DNA of 64,000 bases from Deuterostichococcus epilithicus (lineage: Eukaryota; Chlorophyta; Trebouxiophyceae; Prasiolales; Stichococcaceae). Shown one piece after another: positions 1 through 12,500 of the stretch (position 1 is the stretch's first letter; each line of letters starts with the position of its first letter). The stretch is taken from NCBI GenBank assembly GCA_033439295.1, contig JAVTLE010000005.1, positions 2,158,501 through 2,222,500 of the forward strand. Direction: 5' to 3'. The notes beneath the pieces are model-generated. The model saw only the letters and a list, made by a program, of their open reading frames with translations, was not told where the DNA came from and made no database searches. Position numbers and translations under genes: made by a program.

Positions 1-975
1 GCCTGGAGCCATGCAGATGCCGTGCCCTGCCGCTGCTCCGCTGCACATGGCAACCGCTGACGCGCCGCCAGCGTCCCTGCCGCTCCGCCGCTGCAGCCGC
101 TGCCGAGGCGCCACTACAAGCCCTTCAGTCGCCATTGGGTCCTGCACGCGTTATTGGGTCCCGCAGCAAAGACTCACGGGAGGGAAGAACTCGAAGGTCT
201 CGCAGTTGTCCTGCAGCGCCTTGAGCTCGCTGGCAAACCAGATGGAGCCATCCTTGCCGCGTCCCCAGTAGAAGGAGCAGATGCCCATCGGGTCGCGCGC
301 CGCGCAGAAGTGCCCCGTGCGCTCGTCCACGATGACGCACGCAAAGATGCCGTCCAGCGAGTTCCACAGCTCCTCGCAGTCTCCCATCTTGGCGTACATG
401 TGGCCCACGATGGCGGAGTCGCTGGTGGTGGGGATGTGTACGCCCTCCAGCACGCCGGCCCGCACCTCCTCATGGTTGTAGATCTCGCTGTTCCTGTTGG
501 GGGTGCACGGCAGTGCGCACAGGCGTCAGCGCTGAGGCACTGCAAGGCAGCCTGGATCGGGTGCACACGCATGCATCATGCACATGCAGTGTCATGCACA
601 TGCATGGCGGCGGCCGCCGCAGGTTGGCACTCACAGGGCCCAGGCGATGCGACCGTCCGGCGTATCCAAAGTGAAGGGCTGCCTGCAGGACACAAGAACG
701 CTTGCTAGGCGACGGATTGCGGCGCGGTTGACGCACGGATCAACTGCTTTTGGTTGAAGGATTGCAGGCAGCTGCCTCAAACGACGTCACCTGCCAGCCT
801 CCGTCACGTCCACGATGTTCAGGCGCTCGAAGGCCAGGTAGTTGCCGTGAGGACCGGCATACACGGACGTCGCATCGGGGCCCCGGTGCCGCTGCTGCCG
901 GCTCGCCCGAAGGACCTTGACCCTGTTTGCCTTTTGGTCGCCGGTCAGGCCCAGCGCCGCCAAGATGCCGCACAT
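1..975 (-). CDS. Asparagine synthetase (glutamine-hydrolysing), N-terminal part, truncated by window start
   Basis: Makes asparagine from aspartate, glutamine and ATP. Three exons read on the minus strand: 975–791, 682–635 and 493–178, joining in phase with GT-AG borders. The protein opens MCGILAALG, so Cys2 is the nucleophile of the class II glutamine amidotransferase domain. RHRGPDATS (about residue 28), NSEIYNHEE, DGIFACVIVDERTG and RDPMGICSFYWGR follow, as in plant and bacterial AsnB. SELKALQDNCE ends the visible part. The C-terminal ATP-pyrophosphatase half lies to the left of the window. I saw no clear coding exon in 1–170; it may be intron. The start is firm because Cys2 must follow the initiator Met. 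The gene is divergent from the JmjC gene on its right. Confidence 0.93.
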
Positions 976-1375
976 GGCCGGCTGCGGCGAACGCTCGCCG
1001 ACGTGCCGTGTGCGATCGTTTGTTTGCCAAGGTGCTCCGAATCAAGGCGCGACGGCGGATGAAGGCAAGTTTTGTGGCGGTGTTTTGGAGCCCTCAAGTG
1101 GTTCTCGGCCAGTCGTATAGAGCATCGCCCCTCTTGCACACCGCAGAGAAATCGCACTTTGCAATTGAGTTGCACCTGCTTGGAGCTGACTTGGGGTGGG
1201 AGATCGCGCCGCGGCTGGAAATTCTTGGTGATCTCGCGGTGTTTTGCCGCCCTGTAATGTGATCCTCATGCAGTCATGTTCCGAGCGAGGAGAGGGCACT
1301 TCTGCAACGCAAGCAGGAGTGTCAGGGACGCTCAGTGGTACCATCTGCCCTAGGCAAGACCCGTCACCAGCGCCC
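976..1375. promoter_or_regulatory. Shared upstream region of asparagine synthetase (-) and JmjC gene (+)
   Basis: About 400 bp lie between two divergently read start codons, so both promoters must be here. I see no convincing TATA box or other motif. An in-frame ATG at 1268 could lengthen the JmjC protein. Confidence 0.5.
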
Positions 1376-4055
1376 ATGCCGCCGGGGGGGGAGGCAATCG
1401 TGCAGCTCGACAGCAGGACCGCCGATGCGCAGGAGGTGTGGGCAACATGTGTGGCTCCCAGGAAGCCGGCCGTCCTGCTGAACAGTCTTGAGACCGCCGA
1501 CTTCAGCGGCCTGAAGCAATGGACGGACGCCTACCTCCGCAACAAAGTGGTGAGGCACCGTTTCACGCACAGCACTTGCCGCTGGCGACAGCCTGATGCA
1601 CAGCTGATAGCAGTAGTGCATCCCTGTGCATTTTTCGCGGCATTCATTGGCGGCATGACCGTGTGAGACGTCAGGGCCGATGATTGTAGGGCGCCGACGT
1701 GGCGGTCAAGGTGGAGGTGCGGCAGAGCAGCGCGGCCTCCTTCGGCCGCGGCGCCACGAAGGTCATGCCGTTCCGGCAGTTCCTGCGCCGCTTCGCAGCC
1801 GGCGACAGCAGCGTCTACATGACGGCGCAGAATGTGGGCGTTGCGCCGGACGGGCACCCGGAGCTCTTTGCGCCGCCCGTGACGCAGCTGCAGGACGAGG
1901 TGCCGCTTCAGCCGGTGGTCATGGGCGGCCTCATCCCGCAGCAGCTCAACTTGTGGATGGGGCACGCCATCGACGGTGCGTGCTGCGGGCTGCGGGCTGC
2001 CTTTCTGGTCTGTAGACCATTTCTGTCCCAGAGCAATGCTGGCCCACCAGAGCAGCTGCAACTCAACCCGACGGCCAGCCGTCACTGACTGCAGGCGCAT
2101 CTAGCGGCCTGCATCATGACATACATGACAACCTGTACCTGCTGCTGCGCGGGCGCAAGCGCTTCCGGCTGTACCCGCCGGAGCTGGCACGGGACATGTA
2201 CAGCCACGGCCGCATCGCCAGGATCCACCCCAACGGCCGCATCGTCTACGCGGGCCAGGCAAGCGCTCTACGCGCGCTCCTCCCACTTCAGAAATCCTGG
2301 CAAGGGGCGCCATGTGAAGCACAAGCAGCTTGTGTCCCGTTGCTGCTGCGATGCTGCCTGCAGCATGCTTACTCTCAGAGCTTACAACTGATGCACAGGG
2401 CATGGTGAATGCGGACGGCAGCGGCGCAGACGAGGTGGCGGAGTGGCGCGCCCGCTGCGCAGCCGAGGCGGGCGTCGCCGCCGCCCAGGCCGCCGTGCAG
2501 CGCGGCGAGAAGGTGAAATCCCTGAGCTTTGCTCCGCTACACTATTTCGCCATCCCCACAGAGCCTCAGCAGCATGTCAGCTGTGTGCGTGGCTGGCGTC
2601 TGCCGGGCCGTCCAGATGCACGTGTACAGTGCATGCCCGCGCAGGACGCCGATGGCGCGCACTCTCCTCACGGAGCCTCAGCAACTGCTTCTGCAAGGCA
2701 GGCGTTGCAATCATGGAGGTTGCGATGCCACGCAGGGCGCCAATGCGCAACTGGAGGCAGCAGAGGCGCGGCTGGACGACGTCTTGGACAGCGCACTGGA
2801 CCTGGAGATGGGCGACTTCAACGATTTTGGTGGCAGTGACGGTGCGCTTTGGCCGGCCCCTCCCCCTCCCCCACCCCCCACCCCCCACCCTGCATGAGGG
2901 CTGGGCGGCGGCTTTGCTGGTCTTGGGAGCCCAGTTCTAGCACAGCTCCTCCAGGGTTACCTGCAGGTCTTGATGCAGATCAAACCCTGAGGCGTGTTAC
3001 CTTGGTGGCTGATACACTGCACTGGTGTCCGGCAGACTCAGCCGACGATGAGCGTGCGCCGCAGCGGCAGCGCAGCACAGGTGGGCTGCTCGCCGTCCTC
3101 GGCTTGAGCAAGAGCATGCCGGAGTGCCCCACCGCCCCTCCATTCGTTCAGATTGTGGCAGGCATTGAGCATGACCATCATGTGTCGGCGCAGAAGCAAG
3201 CCACGAACCGGACAGCTTCAGTCGTGTGGACCTGGCCGGCATGACGGATGCAGCAATCCGCCATCACTTTCCCAAGTTCCCGGTGAGCAAGCCAGATCGA
3301 TGCAGCAGCAGCAGTGCTCCGTGAAAAGGTGTGCTGTGCAGTGTACTGCTGGCAGATGGTGACACGGTTCTGAACGATGCAGGGGCGCAGGGCGGCCATT
3401 GAGGTCGACCTCTGTGCCGGCCAGGCGCTGTACCTGCCTGCTGGCTGGTTCCACGAGGTGAGCTTGCAACCGCCAAGGGGTTCGTTCGCGCGCCCCAGCA
3501 AGAAGTTCCAGATGTAGGTCGGTGTTAAGCAAGTGCTTGGCATGCCGCTTGGCATGCGGGCTGTGTCGAGAGACAGTCTCGCATGAGGCTGTCCACATCG
3601 TGTTTTCCTTTGAAGTGCTGCACATCCGCAAACAGGTGACCTCATTCAGTGCGGGCGAGCAACCGGGGCACATGGCCTTCAGCTACTGGTTCTTCCCGCC
3701 TGACAACCTTGACAGCGAGGCCGGCTTTGCCAAGCCCTACCTGTCCGGCTTCTGGGGGCAGTTCTGGGCCGCCCGTCTGCCGCAGCTGCGCCCACGGGAG
3801 CGGCAGCAGCGGCAGCCGCAGAATCAGCAGCAGCAACCGCAGCGGCAGCATGGCGTGGTGCAGACCCTGGAGACGCAGGCGCTGCCTGGCGGTGCTGCTG
3901 GTGGGGAAGAGCAGGCGGGCAGGCGGCAGCGCCGGGCCAGCAGCAGAGCGCCTTCGCTCGCCTGGTGGCATCTGAGGCGGCGGCGGCCCACCTGGCTGGC
4001 GTACGGCAGGCGGCGCCACCAGCTGCACCTGCTGAAGCCCCGGGCATGGCGATGA
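1376..4055 (+). CDS. JmjC/cupin-fold Fe(II), 2-oxoglutarate oxygenase
   Basis: A probable protein hydroxylase or demethylase of the JmjC (cupin_8) type. Nine exons join in phase: 1376–1549, 1690–1975, 2095–2258, 2399–2512, 2736–2841, 3036–3080, 3194–3282, 3383–3457 and 3636–4055, giving about 490 residues. MGGLIPQQLNLWMG precedes the iron site. HHDIHDNLYLLLRGRKRF contains the HxD iron ligands, RLYPP follows, and the third iron ligand is the His of LYLPAGWFHEVTS. EPDSFSRVDL is the usual inter-strand motif. The pattern resembles JMJD7 and plant JMJ31-type proteins. An insert of acidic and Ala-rich sequence (exons 4–6) splits the domain, and the C-terminus is a Gln/Arg-rich tail. Intron 3 has a GC donor (2259). 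The substrate cannot be inferred. The start at 1376 is preferred over in-frame ATGs at 1244 and 1268, which add low-complexity residues. Confidence 0.88.
2857..2890. repeat. C-rich homopolymer-like tract in a JmjC intron
   Basis: A run made almost only of C with single T or A breaks lies just inside intron 5 of the JmjC gene. It is a simple repeat. Confidence 0.8.
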
Positions 4056-4404
4056 CACAGCCCTGTCGGATGGGGGCGCCGCCTTTGACAACTGCTCGTG
4101 GCGAAATGCAGCAACCTCGTGGTCGGTACAGTGAACACGAGGGGCTGTGCAGGTGCGACCGGAGTCATGAATTCAATTCCAAAGTATGCAACCACACTAC
4201 CTCAGCATGGCTCAAGCTGACGATTGTATGTGGATGGTGCAGGGCGGCAATTACAGTGTCAGTGTCAACAAAGTGTGGCCTGGGCGCTGCTGGCCGGCTC
4301 AGTGCTGGAATTCTGGCGGGAACCGCCGCTTCATCTCACGGCGGTGTCCCTTGCGTCGCGATGGTGGTGCCGTTTGTCTGACTGCCGTTTTGACTACCGC
4401 CGTC
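4056..4404. other. Gap between the JmjC gene and the repeat block
   Basis: Probable 3' UTR of the JmjC gene followed by spacer. No gene or clear signal is visible. Confidence 0.5.
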
Positions 4405-5990
4405 TGACTGCTACTTTTCATTTTGCTCCTTAACTGAAAGCATACTTTCGAGTGAACCTGCTACTTTTTATTTTGCTCGTTAAATGAAAGCATACTTTCG
4501 AAGTGACCCTTTCATTTGGTTCTGGCTCCTTGGCGACTGCCTCCGAAGGAACGACGGCGTGTCGCTCTTTGCTCTTGCGTTGACACTGAAAGCGGCTCCT
4601 TTCAAAGTGACCCTGCTACTTTTGATTTGGCTCCTTAAGTGAAAGCACACTTTCAAAGCCAACCGGCCCCTTGCGACCTGGCTCCTTCACTGAAGGCTTT
4701 GCCCTTGAAAGTATGACGACGCATAAGGAGCAAATTGAAAAGTAGCAGTCGCGCTTTCCATTTCATTTTTTTTCACAGCGACTCTGCTACTTGATATCTG
4801 GCTCCTTATGCGACATCATGCTTTCAAGATGACCTTGCTACTTCATGTTTTGCTCCTTATGCGACATTATACTTTCAAAGTGACCCTGCTACTTTTTTGG
4901 CTCCTTAAGTGAAAGCATACTTTCAAAGCCAACCCCCCCTTTCGATCTGGCTCCTTTACTGAAGGCTTTGCCCTTGAAAGTATGACGTCGCAGAAGGAGC
5001 AAATTAAAAGCAAGTAGCAGTCGCGCTATCCATTTCCAAAAAAAAATCACAGCGACTCTGCTACTGATATCTGGCTCCTTATGCGACATTGTGCTTTCAA
5101 GGCGAGTCCGTCTCTTTCGATCTGGCTGCTTGAAAGAAAGCTTTGCTTTAAAAAATGCCGTCGCAAGGAGCAAAATATATTAAAATATATATAATTGGCG
5201 TCCAAGTAGCACGTGCGGCGGGGAGGGCAGCGGCGCCTGTGGAGCCACCCCTCCAACGAGCACCGTGTCGCGATGCAGGCGGCTGATGCAGCGACGATGC
5301 AGGGGACAGGTGCCACACCGGTCACGCGAAGGGCCGAAAGAAAGGAAGCAGTGGCGTCTAGCCAATCAGCTCCTTTTGACACCCTTCATTCGTTCGTTCC
5401 CATTCCGGCTGCCTGGTGGAGGCGCGACCAGGTGGAAGCAGCTTATTCTTTTCCTTCGGTACCTTTCGGAAGCCCGCCGTGCTCCTTTCAAGCGAAACGG
5501 TCGCCTTCTTTAAACAACCAGATCGAAAAAAGTAGAAGGTCGCAGATCGAAAGACGCGGATTCACTTTCAAAGCATAATGTGCATAAGGAGCCAAATTAG
5601 ATAGCAGGGTCACTTGGCTGCATAATGTCGCATAAGCAGCAAAATATAAAGTAGCAGGGTCGCTTTGAGAGCATAATGTCGCACAAGGAGCAAATTACAA
5701 AGTAGCAGGGTCGCTCTGAAAAAATCTCGAAATTGAAAGCGACCCTGCTACTTTTCATTTTGCTCCTTATGCGACGTTATACTTTCAAGGGCAAAGCCTT
5801 CAATCAAGGAGCCAGATCGAAAGGGGCGGGTTGGCTTTGAAAGTATGCTTTCACTTAAGGAGCCAGATCAAAAGTAGCAGGGTCACTTTGAAAGGGACCC
5901 GCTTTCAGTATCAACGCAAGAGCAACGAGCGACACGCCGTCGTTCCTTCGGAGGCAGTCGCCAAGGATCCAGAACGAAATGAACAGCCTG
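4405..5990. repeat. Fold-back element built of ~50-bp monomers (copy 1)
   Basis: The block consists of monomers of about 50 bp that contain AGTAGCAGGGTCGCTTTGA, then CATAATGTCGCATAAGGAGC. On the left side (4405–5170) they run mostly in reverse complement, and on the right (5500–5985) mostly forward, so the two ends form a long inverted repeat. Matching outer arms are 4505–4690 and 5810–5985; both can be read as the same peptide start ([12 protein letters not shown]) on opposite strands. Left-arm composite units recur at 4609 and 4882 (about 273 bp). Small hairpin junctions, where AGTAGCAG(G)GTCGC meets its own reverse complement, occur near 4765, 5040 and 5727. The centre (about 5180–5500) is not repetitive. 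I see no transposase, so this is a non-autonomous fold-back or satellite-like element. The peptides it can encode are not genes. Confidence 0.85.
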
Positions 5991-6573
5991 TGGACGAGAG
6001 GATCCGACGGATGAATTGACTGCCGCCACATAAGTGGCGAGTCAGCGGCCCGCAGTCGTGCGGGCACTGCGCAGTGTGCACAAACCTACGGGCCCCGATT
6101 GCAGAAGAGCAGGAAGAAGAAGGGGAAAGCCAAACTAGGCGTGTCGACCACTACTCTGGCCTCTGGCAGAGCGCCAGGCAAAGTGTGACAAGTTACCCTG
6201 GGTCCGCCTGGGTCCGCCCAAGTCAAACTGGGTCGCGAAAGGAGCATTAGCATTCAAACCCTTTCAGGCAATTTGCCCATCGTGCCCCGCGACGATGACC
6301 CATTTCTCATCTGTTCAGCTCTCCCCTGGAACGCAGAACAAGCGTGGAACACTTGCAAATCATTGCAGATCCTTAGTGCTCAGGCAGATTGACAGACTCG
6401 GTCAAGCGTTGCGTCAGGATCGATCGTCGCTAGCCATCTGCAACTTTCCGAAACCGTCGCGCTTACTGAGCAGCTTCCGACACGGCATGTAAAGAGACTA
6501 CGGGGGCTGTTGCATACCCTGTACTGCTGTATGAGCCGAACGATGTGTCGGAACGCTGTCGTACACTGATTTG
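5991..6573. promoter_or_regulatory. Region upstream of PPK1
   Basis: Non-repetitive sequence between the fold-back block and the proposed PPK1 start. It should hold the PPK1 promoter and 5' UTR, but I recognise no motif. Short open frames here have no family resemblance. Confidence 0.4.
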
Positions 6574-9500
6574 ATGCACAGCTGCATGCGGCAGCACCTA
6601 ACAGCTGCATCTGGCAGCGGGGGACCGCAGACTCTGAAGCATGTAGCCATCGCACAATATGCAAGGCCCCGCAAGGTAAGGCTTGACGCATAACATTACA
6701 TGATGCAAGGACATGACGTGCCGCCAATGCTGCATCACTGCAGGGCCGCTGCGCAAGGAGTCCCAAGCTTCACCAAACTGTTGCGATCTGCCGTGTGCAG
6801 CAGGGCTGCGTCGCGCCGTTGCGGGCACAAGCCAAGCAGCCGCTGCGGGTCGAAGTCGACCGCATTCCGGTTGATGTGCTGGATGCGGGGGACGGCAGCA
6901 GTGGCAACGCGGCCCTGCTGGAAGGGACGGCCAACGGCACTGGCAGTCCGGCCCCATCAGCATCCTATGATGGAGACGCCAGCTCGGCATCCGAGGAGGA
7001 AGAGGAGGAGTGCGCCGAATGGTGCCTCCAGCCGACCTGCATGGTCGCGCCAACCCACCAGCAGACGCACATCCAGGCGGATGTGCAGGGCCTCAGCTTG
7101 GATGAGCTCTGCAGCGACGACAAGGTGTGCCATTGGTCAGCATCTGTTCAACGAGGTTGCAACGTTCAGATTGAGTTCTCCGAAATGCCCACACGCTTAG
7201 GTGTGCGGTCGTGGCTGATATGATGCAGCCGCAGGTGGTCGGATGAAGTCGACCTGGGAATGAATGAGGGAGGGGTGGCTGGCTCGCAGGTGTACAACGT
7301 CGAGCTGGCATGGCTGGCATTCAACTGGCGGGTACTGAGCCTGGCGACCTCGGTGCGGGCATCTGGCTGCGCTGAAAACTGCAATGTGCTTTCACAGTGC
7401 GTCGTGCCGGTCAGTTGGCAGGACAGCCAGCAGCCCACTGGTAGACAGGCACTGAGATCGCAGCCAACATGACTGCAGCGCGTGGCAACATCGTGGCGAC
7501 AACAACATCCGTGCTGTAGGGGAGTTCGTGTGTGATTTTGGCCAAAAAATATGCAGGAGGCGACGCCGCTGTACGAGCGGCTGCAGTTCCTGGCCATAAC
7601 GTCCAGCAACCTGGACGAGTTTTTCGCCAAGCGCGTGGGCGGCCTCATGCGGCAGGCGGCCGCGGGCGCCAAAAACCTCAAGACGCTGTCCAAGTGGCCG
7701 CCAGAGCAGCAGCTGGACATGGTCGCAAAGGTCCGTGGTTCTCACCCTGTCCTCTTGCTTACCTTCTCCTTCCAATCATTCAAACCTTGTCCTTTGGTTT
7801 CTCTTCCCTTGATCTTCCTCATGACAACCTGTGCACAGACTCAAAGAGCCCTTGTGCCGCCTGCGAGTCAGCAGCTGGCGTCTCAACACGATGCTACGTC
7901 TCACATAGCATGCTGGGCTTTGCGAACGGGGTAGCAGCCGCTGGCACATCTCCACCAAACATCAGCATCTGCGAGGTTCACTCATATCGTACGGGTTCGA
8001 CACACCCTCCACCACCTCAAACTTGTGGGCTGCTGCCTGCTGGCAGGAGGTGCGCACCATGGTTGCCGCGCAGACGGCAGCGCTGGAGCAGGAGGTCCTG
8101 CCGGCGCTGCGGTCACACGGCATCCACATCCTTACCTACTCCGAGCTCATAACCACGGGCGCTGACAGGTGACTCGCCTGAAGGCAGTGGCGGCTGGGCC
8201 AGGAACCGCCCTACAAGTTGTCGGAAAGCACCTCTTGCATGAAGACGACAGCGCACCCTGGAGGTGTGACGGGCGTGCCTGCCCAGGTGAACTGGATGCA
8301 CAATTCCCAGGCACATTGGTAGTTTGAGACGGCGCCCGCTGCGCCGCAGACTGAACAAGTACTTCCAGCGGGAGCTGGAGCTGCTGCTCACGCCCATCCG
8401 GCTTGATCCGGCACACCCCTTCCCGGTGAGGCAGCACCGGATGTTGTTCCACCGCTGCGGAACACGGCTGCTGCGCCACAGCATTCGCAGTCCTGCTGGA
8501 AGCCGTTCGAGCGCTTCGACCAGATGCTCAGGCGCAATGGTAAACGCCAAAGGAAGGACGGCAAAATCCATACAAGCCATGGAACAGACGACATCATGGC
8601 CACCAAGGACCATTTTGGATCGCAGTACCTGCCGTCGCAAAGCCTCAACCTGGCGGTCATCCTGGAGGACCCGCGGGCTGCCTCGGCAGACACACAGTAC
8701 GCCATCGTCAACATCCCAGCCAGCTTCTCGCGCTGGTACGAGGTCCCGGCGGCCGCCCGCGACAACGACACCTGGCAGCAGGTGGTGGCCTCCTGTGCAC
8801 TTCGCAGTGCTGAAGATTGCAAACGCGGCTGTGAACAAGATGTTGGCGTCAACGGTGCTGAGGGACCATCGAGGCTGCTCACCTCCAGTCCAGAAATGGC
8901 TAGTTTTCCAGCGCTTGACTTGCCCATGTGCACTGTTGGGAATGATGGAAGGGAACCCTGCACTGCCGGCAGGCGTACATGCCGGTGGAGCGCATCATCA
9001 AGGAGAACCTCGGCCAGCTGTTTGGCGGCGCTATCATCAAGGTGCGCTTGCAGCACACACGGCTCTCAGCCGCAACTGGCACCCTCGACTCCTCGCGTGT
9101 CCAGTATCGCTGACGCACCTGATTTCACAATGAGGGTGCCGCTGTCTTGCCTGCTCGGATCACGGCCAGTTTTGACCTACATTCTCCAACGAAACTCATG
9201 GTCGCACTGCTCCTGCTGCACAGGGCGTGCACACGTTCCGGGTGACGCGCAATGCGGACCTGGAGCGGCATGAGGATGAGGCGGAGGACCTCCTCGACAT
9301 GGTGTCCGACGAGCTTCGCGAGCGCAGGTGCTCGTTCCACGCATACTTTGTCGCCTCAGCCTTGTTGCTGTGGTGCGTGGTGGCGCGGCGCATGCTGGAC
9401 ACGACGAGCTGCGCGGGTGCCGGAGCTGTTTCTGTGGATTCACGAGCTATTCTGTCGGGGGGCTCTGCTGTGGACATGCCCTTTCTGCCCGCCCACAGAC

Positions 9501-12500
9501 TGCCTGTCCCGCCAGCCTGACGGACTTTTGCGCATGACGGCGCTAGACAGAGTGGCTGCTGGGAGCTCCTTAAGTGACGGCCGCTTTGAGAGCATAATGT
9601 CGCATAAGGAGCCAGTTAATAAGTAGCAGGGTCGCTGTGAAAGAAAATCGAAATTGAAAGCGACCCTGCTACTTTTCATTTTGCTCCGTATGCGACGTCA
9701 TACTTTCAAGGGCAAAGCCTTCAATATGCCAGATCACAAGGGGCGGGTTGGCTTTGAATGTATGCTTTCACTTAAGGAGCCAGAAGTAGCAGGGTCACTT
9801 TTATTCAAGTACAATGTCGCATAAGGAGCAAAATATAAAGTAGCAGGGTCGCTTTGAGAGCATAATGTCGCATAAGGAGCCAGATATCAAGTAGCAGGGT
9901 CGCTTTGAAATGGGAAGCGCGACTGCTACTTTTCATTTTGCCCTTATGCGACGTCATACTTTATAGGGCAAAGCCTTGAATCAAGGAGCCGGATCGAAAG
10001 GGGCAGGTTGACTATTAAAGTAGGCTGTCACTTAAGGAGCCAATCCAAAAGTAGCAGGGTCACCTTTATTCGAGGTACAACGTCGCATAAGGAGCAAAAT
10101 GTAAAGTAGCAGGGTCGCTTTAAGAGCATAATGTTGCATAACGGGCTATTCTGTGGGGGGGCCTCTGCTGTGGACATGCCCTTTCTGCCCGCCCACAGAC
10201 TGCCTGTCCCGCCAACCTGGCAGACTGTTGCGCATGACGGCGCTAGACAGAGTGGCTGCTGGGAGCGCGCGGCTGTCACGATGTGCGGGGACGGCCAGCC
10301 ACGCCGTCACTGGCCGAGGGCAGCGGCCCACTGCCGGCTCCTCATCGCTTCAGGATGTGTTGGCGACGGTCCATCCCATGTAGGTCTGCAGGTTCCAGAT
10401 CCACAAAATAATGGTTTGCCATCCACCGGCAGGGTGACCACAGCAACACCTGACAGGGAAGTGATGTTCCCTGCGCCAGGTTTGCTCCTTTCGTGCGGCT
10501 GGAGGTGGAGGCGGGCATGCCGGACGAGCTGATAGAGCTGCTGACGCAGGTGAGCTCCCAGCTAAGCTCCGACTAGCCGTAGGCTCCAGCCAGGTGTCAC
10601 GAAGACCGGCGTCCAGACGGGACGGGGTGCACTCGGCGAGGCAGAACAGTCGGGCAGGGTGCAGCATGTCCAATGACCTGCTTTCCCAGAGGCGCTCCGG
10701 GTGGGCTCTTGTTCCAAGATGGAAATGGTGAAGCTCGACTTTGAACTCGAGCCGCTGATCGCAGGAGCTCAACCTGGAGGCCGCGCAGAATGTTCTGCAG
10801 ATAGACTGCCTGCTGGACCTCGCCGATCTGTCCAAGCTGCCGGTGAGGCGGCACCCCCGCCTGGTGCACAGAGACAACTAGAGTGTTTCTGTGCACTGTT
10901 CTCTTCACTGTTTGGCTGATCTTGTTTAGACAGGACAGGCGCCGCACGATCACCTTGCCTGCAGCTATCAGACCACTCCCCAACGGAATCCATGGGTCCA
11001 CTCAAGCCGCAACGCAGCGGGCTGGTGCCTCTTCAGGCAGCTGCTACGAGGCTGGTGTACTTCCTGCAGCCAACCTCTCGTTCGTTTCAAAGGCTGTCCA
11101 CCTCGTGTCGCGCAGGTGGAGAAGCGCAAGCTTGACAGCGCGCTGTGCTACTCGACCTGGAAGCCGCGCGAGCACCCGCGCCTGCTCATCCCGCTGCAAC
11201 AGGTATGTTTGCAGGTTTGCTGTGTTGCGGTGCTGCACTGTTGACTATGGGTATGCGCCGCGGCTGGCCTGCAAGGCAGCTTGGCTTGTGCGCACCCACT
11301 GCATACGTTCGTGCTTCCATCCTGTAAGGCAGACGTCTTGTCCAGAATCAGGGCCTCACAGCTAGGTACCATGGCGCTGTGCAACATTGCAGAAGCGGCT
11401 GCGCAAGCGGCGCCGGTGGGCAGGCAACCGCTGGAGCAACATGCGCATGCGCTCCATCTTCAGTGTCATCCGCGACGGCGACGTGCTCGTGCAGGCGTGT
11501 GCCACGTGCTGTTGCGGCTTTGACAATCGCCGCAGCATCACGCCCCCTTGCCGAGCATGCAGTCGCCATGCGCACAGCATGTCTGGTCTCGTGCAGCGGT
11601 TGCCATCCCTGCTGAGTTCTCCTGGCTGCGGCTCCTGCACCCTGTTGCGGAGAACCACCGGAAACATGCAGACTGTGCTGCCCCGCAGCACCCCTATCAC
11701 AGCTTTGCGTTCTCAACGCAACGCTTCGTGGAGGAGGCGGCAGCGGACAAGTCAGTGGCGGCCATCAAGGCCACCCTGTACCGCACCAACTCGGACAGCC
11801 CCATCATCACCGCGCTCCTCAAGGCGGCAGAGCAGGGCAAGCAGGTGCGTCGGCCCACTACCCAACTGCACATGGCTCGCGAGCGGCGTCAGTGCTGATC
11901 CGTTTCGAAACCCAGCAAGGCGCACACCGACACGTCTCGGCGCAATTATGTGCCTACGATGCAACATGCCGGCGAAGTCTCCTTGTGGTCTCCATTGCAC
12001 GACCTTGCTGATGCCTGCCTCCAGAGAGGACCCGCAGTCGGGCTCTCACGCCCTGAACCCTAAACCCTAAACCCCACTGCAGGTGTCGGTGCTGGTGGAG
12101 CTGAAGGCACGTTTTGACGAGGCGCGCAACGTGGGCTACGCGCAGCGGCTGGAGGACGCCGGCTGCAATGTCGCCTACGGCCTCATCGGCCTCAAGACGC
12201 ACTGCAAGCTCATGCTGGTGGGGCTGGCCGTCTGGCCTGCTTCCGAACCCAAGGGCCTGCTTCCGGACCTCGGTCGGCTGACTGCCCGGCCCGGAGTGAC
12301 GCCTGGCGTTGCTGTCTGCGCGCACCAGCGGTGGAATGCAGACAATGGATGATGCGAAGAAGGGGCTTGCGCAGAGAAGGCCAATCCTTCCGGATGCCAT
12401 TTGCAAAGTCTGGGCTGCACCTCTTCACACGTGACATGCACTCGCAGGTGGTGCGGCGCGAACGAGATGCGCCGCATGGCCTGCGCACGTACGTCCACAT

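Noticed and set aside
154-708. Plus-strand open frame over asparagine synthetase
   Set aside because: It is a GC-rich shadow frame; the minus strand shows the real family motifs in phase.
4480-4662. Open frames starting [12 protein letters not shown] at 4480–4662 (-) and 5831–6019 (+)
   Set aside because: They are the two arms of the inverted repeat read on opposite strands, not genes.
6700-7200. Alternative PPK1 exon frame rich in Arg/Ser (6700–7124)
   Set aside because: It can also splice in phase to exon 3 with donor 7125, but the 6801–7126 frame (acidic, ...[11 protein letters not shown]) reads more like protein and joins an upstream exon with a good GTAAGG donor. It remains possible.
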